A stretch of DNA of 26,998 nt from Falsiroseomonas sp038250135 (GTDB lineage: Bacteria > Pseudomonadota > Alphaproteobacteria > Acetobacterales > Acetobacteraceae), in contig JBBSCP010000013.1 of the NCBI GenBank assembly GCA_038250135.1, forward strand, positions 1-26,998, given 5' to 3'. Below the pieces are notes generated by a model that searched no databases, had not been told where the DNA came from, and was given only the letters and a program-made list of their open reading frames with translations. Position 1 is the first letter of the stretch; each line of letters begins with the position of its first letter. This document shows, piece by piece, positions 1 to 8,450 of the stretch. The position numbers and the translations under genes were made by a program.

Positions 1-1178
1 AGGAACATCACAGGGTCAGGCGCCCGCACGGCGATGATGCCCTCCTGCCCCGTCGGCACGCACGTGCCATCGACGCCGAGGATCGCGACCTCATGCCCCG
101 GCACGGCGCGGCCCATGCTGCCAGGCTTCACCGGGAACATCCCCGCGCTGTTCGAGACGATGAGGTTGCATTCCGTCTGCCCGTAGAACTCGTTCATGGT
201 GAGGCCGAAGACCTTACGTCCCCAATCGAGCATCTCCGCACCCAATGTCTCGCCCCCCGTGCCGAGGCTCCGCAGTTGGTGGCCGAATCGCGCGGGGTTG
301 GGCACGCCGCGCATCATGCGCAGCGCCGTCGGCGGCAGGAAGGCGTTGCGCACGCCGTGTTCGGCCATCAGGTGGAAGCAGAAATCCGGATCGAATTTCT
401 GCATGCGATGCGCGAGCACCGGCACGCCGTGGAACAGGCTCGGCAACAGCACGTCGAGCAACCCGCCGATCCAGGCCCAGTCGGCCGGCGTCCAGAACAG
501 ATCGCCGGGCTGGGGGAATCCTTCCTGCGGCAATTCCACGCCAGGCAGATGGCCGCGGAGCACGCGATGCGCATGCAGTGCGCCCTTCGGGCTGCCGGTC
601 GTGCCGCTGGTGTAGATGATCAGCGCGGGATCATCGGGCGCGGTGGCCACGCACGTATGCGTGTCACGCGCCTGCGCCATGTCGCGCACCAAATCCTGTA
701 CGCCGGCGCCGCCGCCGATGGCGAAGATGCTGCCCAGATCGGGCAGCTCCGCGCGGATGGTGTCGAGCCTCATCAGCCCCGACTGGTCCGTCACCAGCGC
801 TGCCGCACCGCAATCCGCAAGGCGATAGCGCAGCGCATCCGCGCCAAACAGCAGGAACAGCGGCACCGCAATGGCGCCAAGCCGGTAGACGGCGAGATGC
901 GCCACCGCGGCCTCTGGCGATTGCGGCAGCAGCACGCCCACGCGGTCGCCGCGCCCGACGCCACGCGCGGCGAGCACATTGGCGAGGCGGCAGACGCGCC
1001 GATGCAGGACGTCGAAGGTGATGCGCTCGAAGGCGCCATCCTCATGCAGCGCGATGAGGGCCAGGCGGCCGCTGCCGTCGGCCCAACGGTCGCAGCATTC
1101 CTCGGAGATATTGCAACGCGCGGGGAGGTCCCAGCGAAAGCGGGCACGCCGCGCGGCGTAGGTCTCGCGCGGGCGCAT
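1..1178 (-). CDS. AMP-binding acyl-CoA synthetase (C-terminus beyond window edge)
   Basis: This is an adenylate-forming enzyme expected to activate a carboxylic acid with ATP and join it to CoA. About 392 residues are visible from ATG at 1178; the C-terminal subdomain lies beyond base 1. The canonical P-loop YTSGTTGSPKGALH is near residue 187 and the adenine-binding motif EFYGQTECN near residue 330. The stretch GDLFWTPADWAWIGGLLDVL resembles the medium-chain/acetyl-CoA synthetase (ACSM/Acs-like) branch. The start overlaps the stop of the upstream PaaK-like gene by one base (TGATG), so it is the last visible member of the liv operon. The substrate cannot be read from sequence; a short, branched or aromatic acid imported by the neighbouring ABC system is my inference. 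The family call is secure and the exact substrate is unknown. Confidence 0.88.
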   Translation of the reverse strand, partial: MRPRETYAARRARFRWDLPARCNISEECCDRWADGSGRLALIALHEDGAFERITFDVLHRRVCRLANVLAARGVGRGDRVGVLLPQSPEAAVAHLAVYRLGAIAVPLFLLFGADALRYRLADCGAAALVTDQSGLMRLDTIRAELPDLGSIFAIGGGAGVQDLVRDMAQARDTHTCVATAPDDPALIIYTSGTTGSPKGALHAHRVLRGHLPGVELPQEGFPQPGDLFWTPADWAWIGGLLDVLLPSLFHGVPVLAHRMQKFDPDFCFHLMAEHGVRNAFLPPTALRMMRGVPNPARFGHQLRSLGTGGETLGAEMLDWGRKVFGLTMNEFYGQTECNLIVSNSAGMFPVKPGSMGRAVPGHEVAILGVDGTCVPTGQEGIIAVRAPDPVMF

Positions 1179-2410
1179 CACGCGGGCCGCGTATCCTCGA
1201 TCACCTTGCCGTCATTCGGCAACGCGCCGGGCTCCTCCAGCCGTACCTCGCCGCGCAGCCTCGTGATGCCCTGCAGGGTGCGCGCCAGGCTCTCGACCAA
1301 TGCGGCGTCGCGCGCGGGGCTCTCGACGCGAAGCATCATCGTGTCGCGCGTCTCCTCGATCCCGATGACGAGGCGAGCGCGGCCAAGTCCGGGATGCGCG
1401 CGCATCACCTCCGCCACCTGCTCAGGTCGCACGAAAAGTCCTCGCACCTTGGCGGATTGATCGGCGCGGCCCAGCCAGCCCATGATGCGCGCGTTGGTGC
1501 GCCCGCAGGGCGAGGCGCCGGGCAGGATCGCGGAAAGATCGCCTGTCGCGAAACGGATCAGCGGATAGGTCCGGTCGAAGCTGGTGACGAGCACCTCGCC
1601 TACCTCGCCTTCCGGCACGGGATCGCCGGTGCCGGGGCGAACGATCTCGACCAACACATCCTCGTCGCAGATCAATCCCTCTCGCGCATCCGACTCATAC
1701 GCGATCAAACCGAGATCCGCCGTACCGTAACTTTGCAACACGGTCATGCCGCGCGACGCGTAGAAGCTGCGCAACGCCGGCAGATAGGCGCCGCCCGTGA
1801 CATGCCCAAGGTGCAACGACGAAAGATCGAGGCCGAGTGCATCGCCGGCGTCGAGGATCGCCTTGAGGAATTCCGGTGTGCCGCTATAGCAGGCGGGGTG
1901 AAGATGTGCCGCGGCGCGCGCCTGCGCCTCGGTATTGCCAGGCCCGGCAGGAAATACCGGACAGCCGAGGGCACGCGCGCCTTCCTCCAGCATCATGCCG
2001 GCGGGTGTGAAGTGATAGGCGAAGCAATTGTGCAGCAGCATGCCGCGCCGCAGCCCTGTGGCATGAAGCGCGCGCGCAAACCGCCAGGGATCGGCGCCCG
2101 CCCCCTGCGGCTCATGGATCGGGCCGGGCGAGACGAAAACGCGCGACAGATCGGCGAAGGGCGCGGCCGTGAATCCACCAAGCGGCGGCGCGGCGGCCTG
2201 CGCCTCGATCAGCGCCGATTTGCGCGTGACGGGCAGGCGGGCGAGCGCGGCAGGATTGGTAACGTCATGGGGATCCACATCGGCCAACAGCACGGCGTAG
2301 GCGGGCGCATGAGCCTTGGCATGCGCGACCTGGAGCGGCAGGTGATGCACCAACTCCGCCGCACGCTCATCGGCGCTGCGGGTTTCGCGATTATCGAAAT
2401 GTGTGGTCAC
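1178..2410 (-). CDS. PaaK-like (phenylacetate-CoA ligase family) adenylate-forming protein
   Basis: The 410-residue protein has the PaaK-family layout: an N-terminal region with LPVTRKSAL (residues 59-67), a central YGTADLGLIAYES block in the adenine-binding position, FATGDLSAILPG, the hinge-like GRADQSAKVRG, and a C-terminal DGKVIED that can supply the acyl-adenylate lysine. The usual phosphate-binding SSGTTGxP loop is absent; residues 92-102 read FVSPGPIHEPQ instead. It could therefore be a family branch with different nucleotide handling or a non-ligase. The start is GTG at 2410, overlapping the livF stop as GTGA, and the stop overlaps the next ligase by one base. Its position inside the liv operon implies a role on the imported substrate. 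PaaK-family membership is likely; enzymatic activity is uncertain. Confidence 0.8.
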   Translation of the reverse strand: MTTHFDNRETRSADERAAELVHHLPLQVAHAKAHAPAYAVLLADVDPHDVTNPAALARLPVTRKSALIEAQAAAPPLGGFTAAPFADLSRVFVSPGPIHEPQGAGADPWRFARALHATGLRRGMLLHNCFAYHFTPAGMMLEEGARALGCPVFPAGPGNTEAQARAAAHLHPACYSGTPEFLKAILDAGDALGLDLSSLHLGHVTGGAYLPALRSFYASRGMTVLQSYGTADLGLIAYESDAREGLICDEDVLVEIVRPGTGDPVPEGEVGEVLVTSFDRTYPLIRFATGDLSAILPGASPCGRTNARIMGWLGRADQSAKVRGLFVRPEQVAEVMRAHPGLGRARLVIGIEETRDTMMLRVESPARDAALVESLARTLQGITRLRGEVRLEEPGALPNDGKVIEDTRPA

Positions 2411-3246
2411 AGCCAGCGTTTCCGGCGCTTGTAGGACTTCAGATTACGAAAGGATTTGCGATCCGCCCCATGGCCGCCAAGGTAGAATTCCTTGACATCC
2501 TCATTGTTCGCCAACTGCTCCGCGCTGCCATCCAGCACCACCTTGCCCTGCTCCATGACATAGCCGTGGCTCGCGACGGAGAGCGCCATGCGGGCATTCT
2601 GCTCGACGAGCAGGATGGTGATGCCGAGATCCACGTTCAGCTTGCGGATGATGCCGAAAACCTCCTTCACCAGCAGCGGCGAGAGGCCCATCGAGGGCTC
2701 GTCCATCAGGATCAGCTTCGGCCGCGCCATCAGCGCGCGCCCGATCGCGAGCATCTGCTGCTCGCCGCCGCTGAGATAGCCGGCGAGGCCCGTGCGCTCC
2801 TTCAGGCGCGGGAAGTAGTCGTAGACCATCTCGATATCGCGCTTCACCCCGTTGTCGGAGCGCGTGAAGGCGCCGAGGCGAAGGTTCTCCAGGCAGGTCA
2901 TGTCGCTGATGATCCGCCGCCCCTCCATCACCTGGAAGATGCCGCGCCGGACGATCTGATGCGCCTCGATCCCGTTGAGGCGTTCGCCGGCGAAGCGCAC
3001 CTCGCCGCGCGTGATCTCACCTTCCTCGGATTTGAGCAGGCCGGAGATGGCCTTCAGCGTGGTGGATTTCCCCGCGCCATTGGCGCCGAGCAGTGCGACG
3101 ATCTTGCCCTTCGGCACAGCCAACGACAGGCCGCGCAACACGAGGATGACGTCGTTGTAGACGACCTCGATGTTGTTGACCTCGAGCAGCGGCGGCTCCG
3201 TTGCCGGAGCCGCCTTCACCGCATCGAGGGTTGCGCCCTCACTCAC
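2407..3246 (-). CDS. livF: Branched-chain-type ABC transporter ATP-binding protein LivF
   Basis: One of the two ATPase subunits of the liv-type importer, energising uptake from the cytoplasmic face. The protein (about 279 residues) has Walker A GANGAGKST (about 54-62), the signature LSGGEQQ (about 158-164), Walker B LILMDEP (about 178-184) and a switch histidine region replaced by LLVEQNAR, as usual for LivF. I chose GTG at 3246, which gives a 4-nt GTGA overlap with the binding-protein stop; a TTG at 3258 is also in frame. It carries about 20 extra N-terminal residues and a basic C-terminal tail (SFRNLKSYKRRKRWL), making it longer than the roughly 235-residue E. coli LivF. The tail might contact membrane or RNA, but no function is visible. 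The family call is secure. Confidence 0.95.
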   Translation of the reverse strand: MSEGATLDAVKAAPATEPPLLEVNNIEVVYNDVILVLRGLSLAVPKGKIVALLGANGAGKSTTLKAISGLLKSEEGEITRGEVRFAGERLNGIEAHQIVRRGIFQVMEGRRIISDMTCLENLRLGAFTRSDNGVKRDIEMVYDYFPRLKERTGLAGYLSGGEQQMLAIGRALMARPKLILMDEPSMGLSPLLVKEVFGIIRKLNVDLGITILLVEQNARMALSVASHGYVMEQGKVVLDGSAEQLANNEDVKEFYLGGHGADRKSFRNLKSYKRRKRWL

Positions 3247-4547
3247 CAGCCAAGCCAATCGGCGCGACGCGCGAGTTCGATCGTCGTCACCGGTTCGAGC
3301 CGCATGGTGCCAGCGCGCATCAGATCATCCACGCTGCCCTGCACCGTCGGGCCGCCGACCACCGCGCGGTACAGCGCCACGCGCAGCGTGCCGCGATGGT
3401 CCTGTGGCGTGAAGGTCGAGGGACTGCAGACGCCCTCGAAGCCGCGCGGCACCCAGTTCTGCCGCGCGTAGAAGCCGTCACGCGTGCGCTCCCCGTTCAC
3501 CTCGCCGCCATTCGCAGCGGCAGTCTCCATCGCTTCCACCATCAGCATGGCACTGCATACGCCGGCCAGATAATGGACCGGCCTGTAGGCGGTGCCGGCG
3601 GCATCCGAGGTGCGGCTGATCTCACGCATCGTCGCCATGCCTGGCGCGTCCTGGCCCCAAACGGCGCCGGTGCGGACCGGGAAGACCACGCCATTGGCCG
3701 CTGATCCAGCGGCCTTCATCGCATTCTCATCCATGCCCCAGACATTGCCGAGAAACTGCACCTGCACGCCGGCCGTCTGGCAGGCGCGCAACACCGAAAT
3801 GTTCGACCCCGCCGTATTGCCGAGATAGGCGTAGTTGGCGCCGCCGCTACGCAACGTCAGGCACTGCGCCGTGTAATCGCCCGGCGTCAGCGCGAACTGG
3901 ATGGCGGGCAGAACGTCGAAGCCAAGCTCGCGCGCCAGCGTCTCACCCGCTTCCTTGGGTGAGTTCGGGTAGGGGTGGTTGGCGCCCATGTGGACATATT
4001 TCGGCCTGCCCTGCTGGCCGCGCGTCTTCCAGTCATCCGCCGCCCATTGCAGCATGGCGCGCAGCGCGTCCGAATACGATGGGCCATAGAAGAAATTGAA
4101 CGGGGCAGCCTCGACACCCTGCCTGCCGGAACGCCCGGCCGCGTCGGTCAAGGCGGCGGAATAGGAGCCGCTGATATAGGGGATGCGGTCGCGCGTGACG
4201 AAGCGGATCAGCGCCTCGGTGTCCACCGTGCCCCAGCCCTGGATCGCGACCACGCGGTCGCGCGCCCAGGCATTGTACTGGCTGACGGCGCGCGGTGCCT
4301 GATAGCCGTAATCGACACCGCTGACGGCCAGCGGACGGCTCGCGATACCGCGGCGCGCCGAGTTGACCCAGTTCATCGCGTCCGCGACGCCCTGGCCGTA
4401 GGGCAGGCCGACATCCGAGGTCGGGCCCGAATTATCCATCAGGTGGCCGACCGGAATGCGTTGCTGCGCCAGGGCCGGCAGCGCCATGGCCAGGGACGCC
4501 ACGGCCAGGGACGCCACGGCGCCCAATAGCAGGTTTCTCATGCTCAT
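3243..4547 (-). CDS. Periplasmic binding protein of liv-type ABC importer
   Basis: Type I periplasmic binding protein (Leu/Ile/Val-binding family), the substrate receptor for LivHMGF. ATG at 4547 is preceded by a strong GGGAGGAAAG ribosome site; a second ATG at 4541 is possible. The 434-residue product has a secretion signal (MSMRNLLL, then a hydrophobic core) with likely cleavage after LPALA near residue 27. The mature part starts RIPVGHLMDNSGPTSDVG, the typical opening of this fold, and shows the GWGTVDTEALIRF and PYISGSYSAALTD hinge-region blocks. The gene is separated from livM by 35 nt and overlaps livF by 4 nt. The presence of three CoA-ligase-like genes in the operon argues for a carboxylate ligand rather than an amino acid, by inference. 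The signal-peptide DNA holds an exact 15-bp tandem duplication. Confidence 0.9.
   Translation of the reverse strand: MSMRNLLLGAVASLAVASLAMALPALAQQRIPVGHLMDNSGPTSDVGLPYGQGVADAMNWVNSARRGIASRPLAVSGVDYGYQAPRAVSQYNAWARDRVVAIQGWGTVDTEALIRFVTRDRIPYISGSYSAALTDAAGRSGRQGVEAAPFNFFYGPSYSDALRAMLQWAADDWKTRGQQGRPKYVHMGANHPYPNSPKEAGETLARELGFDVLPAIQFALTPGDYTAQCLTLRSGGANYAYLGNTAGSNISVLRACQTAGVQVQFLGNVWGMDENAMKAAGSAANGVVFPVRTGAVWGQDAPGMATMREISRTSDAAGTAYRPVHYLAGVCSAMLMVEAMETAAANGGEVNGERTRDGFYARQNWVPRGFEGVCSPSTFTPQDHRGTLRVALYRAVVGGPTVQGSVDDLMRAGTMRLEPVTTIELARRADWLGW
4488..4517. repeat. Exact 15-bp tandem duplication in signal-peptide coding DNA
   Basis: The unit GGCCAGGGACGCCAC occurs twice head to tail (4488-4502 and 4503-4517, plus-strand sense). 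On the coding strand it yields VASLA twice in the hydrophobic core of the binding-protein signal peptide. The unit length is a multiple of three, so the frame is kept. It is most simply a replication-slippage duplication. Confidence 0.9.
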
Positions 4548-4582
4548 CAGCTTTCCTCCCAAAATGCCGGACTTCAGGCCGG

Positions 4583-5650
4583 CTAGTGTGAATAGGGGTA
4601 GAGTTTCCAATACGCCTTGATAAGGCGCCAGCGTCTTGCGAGCCCATCGGGCTCGAAGATCAGGAACAGCATGATGGTGGCGCCGAGCGCCATCTCGCGC
4701 AGGTAGCTGAGCGAGTTGCCAAGCCGCAGCGCACGGTCGATCGCGCCGCCGGCAAGCAGGTCGGCGCCCCATTGGGTGACCTCTGGCAGCATCACCATGA
4801 AGGCCGCGCCCATCAGGCTGCCCATTACCGATCCCAGCCCGCCGATGATGACCATGCCGAGGAACTGGATGGAGAAGAGAATGTTGAAAGCCTCCACGCT
4901 CACGAACAGCAGGTAGTGCGCGTAGAGCGCACCGCCGATGCCGGCATAAAGGCTCGCGATGCTGAAGGAGAGCGTGCGGTAGTAGGCAAGGTTGATGCCC
5001 ATCATCTCGGCCGAGAGGTAGTGGTCCCGCACCGCGACCAGGGCGCGGCCATCGCGCGAGCGCATCAGGTTGGCGGCACCCGCGAACATGATGATGACGT
5101 AGAACAGCGTGAGGTAGAAAAAGCTCTCGTCGCGATCGAAGGCGAAGCCGAACAGCACGGGGCTTTCCGTCATGCGTCCGGCGACGCCGCCGGTGAACCA
5201 GCGGGCACGGGCGAAAAAATCCTCGAGGATGAACTGCGCGGCAAGGGTGGCGATGGCGAGGTAGAGGCCCTTCAGCCTGGCCGCCGGCGCACCGAAGATG
5301 GTGCCGATCAGCGCCGTGACGATGCCCGCGAGCGGTATGCAGAGCATGACCGGGATGTGGAAGCGTTCATGCAGATAGGCCGAGGTGAAGGCGCCCAACC
5401 CGAAAAAGGCGGCATGGCCGATGCTGATCTGCCCGGTGAAACCGACAAGGATGTTGAGGCCCAGCGCGGCGATGCCCATGAAGCCGATATTGATCAGCAG
5501 CGACAGCTCATAGCGGCCGAGGACCAGCGGCGCGCCGCACAGCAGCACGATGCCGATCAGCAGCGCGAGGCGACTGTTGCGTGTGGGGAAGATGGTGGTG
5601 TCGGCCGCGTAGCTGGTGCGGAAATCACCGCAGGGGGTCATGGCGTTCAT
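4583..5650 (-). CDS. livM: Branched-chain-type ABC transporter permease LivM
   Basis: Second membrane subunit of the liv-type importer, 355 residues, with roughly eight to ten hydrophobic segments. Diagnostic LivM blocks are visible: LGLNILVGFTGQISIGHAAFFGLGAF (about residues 63-88, here split by family landmarks GFTGQISIGHAAF), the cytoplasmic coupling region RSRDGRALVAVRDHYLSAEMMGIN, and the C-terminal IGGLGSVMGSLMGAAF. The start ATG at 5650 lies 3 nt after the livH stop; a second ATG three codons later is an alternative. The protein has a short hydrophilic N-terminal extension before the first helix. The family call is secure; the substrate is not determined by this subunit's sequence. Confidence 0.95.
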   Translation of the reverse strand: MNAMTPCGDFRTSYAADTTIFPTRNSRLALLIGIVLLCGAPLVLGRYELSLLINIGFMGIAALGLNILVGFTGQISIGHAAFFGLGAFTSAYLHERFHIPVMLCIPLAGIVTALIGTIFGAPAARLKGLYLAIATLAAQFILEDFFARARWFTGGVAGRMTESPVLFGFAFDRDESFFYLTLFYVIIMFAGAANLMRSRDGRALVAVRDHYLSAEMMGINLAYYRTLSFSIASLYAGIGGALYAHYLLFVSVEAFNILFSIQFLGMVIIGGLGSVMGSLMGAAFMVMLPEVTQWGADLLAGGAIDRALRLGNSLSYLREMALGATIMLFLIFEPDGLARRWRLIKAYWKLYPYSH

Positions 5651-5653
5651 GGG

Positions 5654-6547
5654 CTAGACGCGCTCGATATTCTTGGTGCCGAACAGCCCGTAGGGCTTGA
5701 TCAGCAGGATCAGCACCAGCGCGTAGAAGGGCGCGATCTGGAACATGTTACCCCAGTTCAACCATTCGCTGTCGATGTAGTGCGCCCAATTCTCAAGCAG
5801 ACCTACGATGATGCCCCCCAGCACGGCGCCGAGGATTGAATCGAGCCCGCCGAGGATCACCGCCGGGAAGACCTTGATGCCGTAGAAGGACAGCGCGGAG
5901 GACACGCCGTTCACCACGCCCACCACCACGCCCGCCACGGCCGAGACCGTGGCCGAGATCGCCCAGCTCATCGCAAACACCTTCGGCACCGACACGCCCA
6001 GCGATTGCGCCACCTGCTGGTCGAAGGCCGTCGCTCGCATCGCGAGCCCGTGCTTGGACGCCGTGAAGAACCAGCCGAAAGCCGCCATGATGAGCAACGA
6101 GATACCCAGGCTCATCAGATACACTGTCTGCACTTCAAGCCCGAGCACGTTAACCCGCTCGACCGCGAAGATCGGCGGAAACGGCTTGGCAAACACGCCG
6201 AAGATCCACTTCATCAGCGCCTGAAAGAAGATGCCAAGCCCGATCGTCGCCATGATCACGCTGATCACCGGCTCGCCGATCAGCGGCCGCAGCACCACCA
6301 CCTGCAGCACCACGCCGAAGATCGTCATGAAAACCAGCGTGAACAGGAAGCCGGCATAGAAGGGCAATTGCCATTCGGTCAGGAACCACCAGCACATCCA
6401 GGCGCCGACCAGCAGGAATTCGCCCTGCGCGAAGTTCACCACCTGGGAAGCCTTGTAGATCAGCACGAAGCTCATCGCGACGACGCCGTAGAGCGTGCCC
6501 ACGATCAGCCCGTTCAGCGTGAGTTGCAGCAGCAGCGACCAGTCCAT
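5654..6547 (-). CDS. livH: Branched-chain-type ABC transporter permease LivH
   Basis: First membrane subunit of the liv-type importer, 297 residues, almost wholly hydrophobic. It opens with the family pattern LTLNGLIVGTLYGVVAMSFV followed by NFAQGEFLLVGAW, the LivH landmark. The coupling-helix region is HGLAMRATAFDQQVAQSLGV and the late block VFPAVILGGLDSILGAVLGG is also typical. ATG at 6547 has a good ribosome site: the stop codon of the preceding acyl-CoA synthetase gene is embedded in TAGGAGAGG, about 6-10 nt upstream, giving a 10-nt intergenic gap and likely translational coupling. It would pair with LivM in the inner membrane. The call is secure. Confidence 0.95.
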   Translation of the reverse strand: MDWSLLLQLTLNGLIVGTLYGVVAMSFVLIYKASQVVNFAQGEFLLVGAWMCWWFLTEWQLPFYAGFLFTLVFMTIFGVVLQVVVLRPLIGEPVISVIMATIGLGIFFQALMKWIFGVFAKPFPPIFAVERVNVLGLEVQTVYLMSLGISLLIMAAFGWFFTASKHGLAMRATAFDQQVAQSLGVSVPKVFAMSWAISATVSAVAGVVVGVVNGVSSALSFYGIKVFPAVILGGLDSILGAVLGGIIVGLLENWAHYIDSEWLNWGNMFQIAPFYALVLILLIKPYGLFGTKNIERV

Positions 6548-6557
6548 TCTGCCTCTC

Positions 6558-8450
6558 CTACGCCGCGGCCCTGGAGGGTGCTGCGGTGTCGCTGCGCATC
6601 ACGCGCAAGGTCGTGCGGATGCGCTGCTTCGTACCGTCCTGGAAGGCGATGGTGGTGTCCACCGGAATCGCGTCATCGCCACGGTAGATCGCCGTGATGA
6701 TGTCGCCGTACTTTTGCGCGATCACGCCACGCCGTACCTTACGCGTGCGCGTCAATTCCTCGTCATCCGCGTCCAACTCCTTGTACAGCAGCACGAAATC
6801 CCTCAGGCGCTGCGTTTCAGGAAGCGTGGCGTTGATGCGTGTCACCTCGGCGCGCAGCAGATCCAGCACCTGCGGCCGCGCGGCCAGATCCGAATAGGTG
6901 GTGAAGGCGATGCGGTTGCGTTCCGCCCATTGGCTGACGATCGGAAAGCGGATGCAGATCATCGCCGCGAGGTGCGACTGCCCGGCGCCGAGCACCACGG
7001 CCTCCGCCACAAAGGGCGAGAATTTCAGCTTGTTCTCGATGTATTGCGGGCTGAAGCGATCGCCGCCAGTGGTCTGCGCAATGTCCTTGATGCGGTCGAT
7101 GACAACGAGTTGCCCGGCCTTGTCGAAATAGCCGGCGTCGCCGGTGTGCAGCCAGCCCTCCCGCAGATCGGCCGGTGCCTCGCCGCCAAGGTAGCCGGCG
7201 AACATGTTGGGGTGGCGCGTCACGATTTCGCCCACACCATTCGCATCTGGCGCGTGGATGCGGATCTCGATGCTGTCGTCGAAGCCCACCCCGACCGTGT
7301 CGAAATCCACCTGGCCTGGACGATGCAGCGTATAGGCGCCGAGCAACTCGGTCTGGCCATAGAGCTGCCGCAGCGGCACGCCCATCGCCTGGAAGAAGCG
7401 GAAGGTCTCCGGCCCCAGCGCCGCGCCGCCGGTGGCCGCGGAGGTCAGCTTCGAGAAGCCGAGCCGGTCACGCAGTGCGCGGAACAGCAGCGTATCCGCC
7501 ATGCCAGAGCGCCTGCCCTTCGCCACGCCCTCCAGCCCCAGCTTCATGCCGATCTCGAACATCCGCCGCTTGAGCAAGCTCGCATCCATCACCCGCGCGC
7601 GCACCTCGGCGGCGAGCGATTCCCACACGCGCGGCGCGAACAGCACGAAGCTCGGCCCGATCTCGCGGAAATCGGCCATCATCGTCTCCGACTCCTCGAC
7701 GAAGTTGACCTTCATGCGGGCGATCAGGCCCCAGCCGAGCACGTAGATCTGCTCCATGATCCAGGGCAGCGGCAGGACGGAGACGTATTCGTCGTGCGGG
7801 CCTTTCGGATCCGCCTGGAGATAGGCCCGGCAATGCCGCACCAGCGCGCCGGCGCTCAGCATCGCGAGCTTCGGCCGCGCCGTGGTGCCGGAAGTGGTGC
7901 AGAGCACCGCGATCTCCTCCGCATCCTGTGCCGCCAGCAGTGCCTCATAGTCGGCCGGGTCCTCCGAGGCGCCGATCTTGCAGAGCCCCTCGGCGGAGAT
8001 CAGCCGCGGGTCGTCCAGCTTGCGCATGCCGCGCGGGTCGCTGAAGACAATGCGCCGCAGTAACGGCAGGCGCTCGGACGCTGCGAGCAGCTTGTCCACC
8101 TGCTCCTCATCCTCGGCGAAGACGTGGGTCGCGCCGCTCATTTCCAGCAGATAGGCGACCTCGTCCTCCAGCGCGTCGCGGTACACGCCAAGGCTGCGAC
8201 AGCCCAGCGCATGCGCGGCGATCTCGGCCATCACCCAGTCGGGGCGGTTGTCGCCGATCATGGCGATCACCTCGCCGCGCTGCACACCAAGGCGCTTGAG
8301 GCCAAGGGCGAACAGCCGAGTGCGGTCGTGATACTCGGCCCAGGTGAAGGCGCGCCAGATGCCGAACTGCTTCTCCCGCAGCGCGACCTCCTGGCCGTGC
8401 TGCGCCGCATTGTGCGCAAGCAGGCGAGGCAAGGTGTCGAGCGCGCTCAC
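6558..8450 (-). CDS. FadD-like long-chain-type acyl-CoA synthetase (AMP-binding)
   Basis: A 630-residue adenylate-forming enzyme of the long-chain acyl-CoA synthetase type. Visible motifs are the P-loop CTTSGTTARPKLAMLS (about 184-199), the adenine-site YGQTELLGAYT, GWLHTGDAGYFD with the ribose-binding aspartate, and the hinge VIDRIKDIAQTTGGDRFSP. In the P-loop the usual Gly-Xaa-Pro-Lys-Gly reads Ala-Arg-Pro-Lys-Leu; the catalytically important Thr/Ser/Gly and Lys positions remain. The long C-terminal region with TRKVRRGVIAQKYGDII is as in FadD15-type enzymes. The start is GTG at 8450, overlapping the livG stop as GTGA. Its location between livG and livH places acyl activation inside the transport operon. 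The class is secure, while chain length or aromatic preference is unknown. Confidence 0.92.
   Translation of the reverse strand: MSALDTLPRLLAHNAAQHGQEVALREKQFGIWRAFTWAEYHDRTRLFALGLKRLGVQRGEVIAMIGDNRPDWVMAEIAAHALGCRSLGVYRDALEDEVAYLLEMSGATHVFAEDEEQVDKLLAASERLPLLRRIVFSDPRGMRKLDDPRLISAEGLCKIGASEDPADYEALLAAQDAEEIAVLCTTSGTTARPKLAMLSAGALVRHCRAYLQADPKGPHDEYVSVLPLPWIMEQIYVLGWGLIARMKVNFVEESETMMADFREIGPSFVLFAPRVWESLAAEVRARVMDASLLKRRMFEIGMKLGLEGVAKGRRSGMADTLLFRALRDRLGFSKLTSAATGGAALGPETFRFFQAMGVPLRQLYGQTELLGAYTLHRPGQVDFDTVGVGFDDSIEIRIHAPDANGVGEIVTRHPNMFAGYLGGEAPADLREGWLHTGDAGYFDKAGQLVVIDRIKDIAQTTGGDRFSPQYIENKLKFSPFVAEAVVLGAGQSHLAAMICIRFPIVSQWAERNRIAFTTYSDLAARPQVLDLLRAEVTRINATLPETQRLRDFVLLYKELDADDEELTRTRKVRRGVIAQKYGDIITAIYRGDDAIPVDTTIAFQDGTKQRIRTTLRVMRSDTAAPSRAAA

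Noticed and set aside
93..3471. Long plus-strand open frames across the left end
   Set aside because: They are antisense to the CoA-ligase and livF genes and carry repetitive Arg/His/Gln-rich content.
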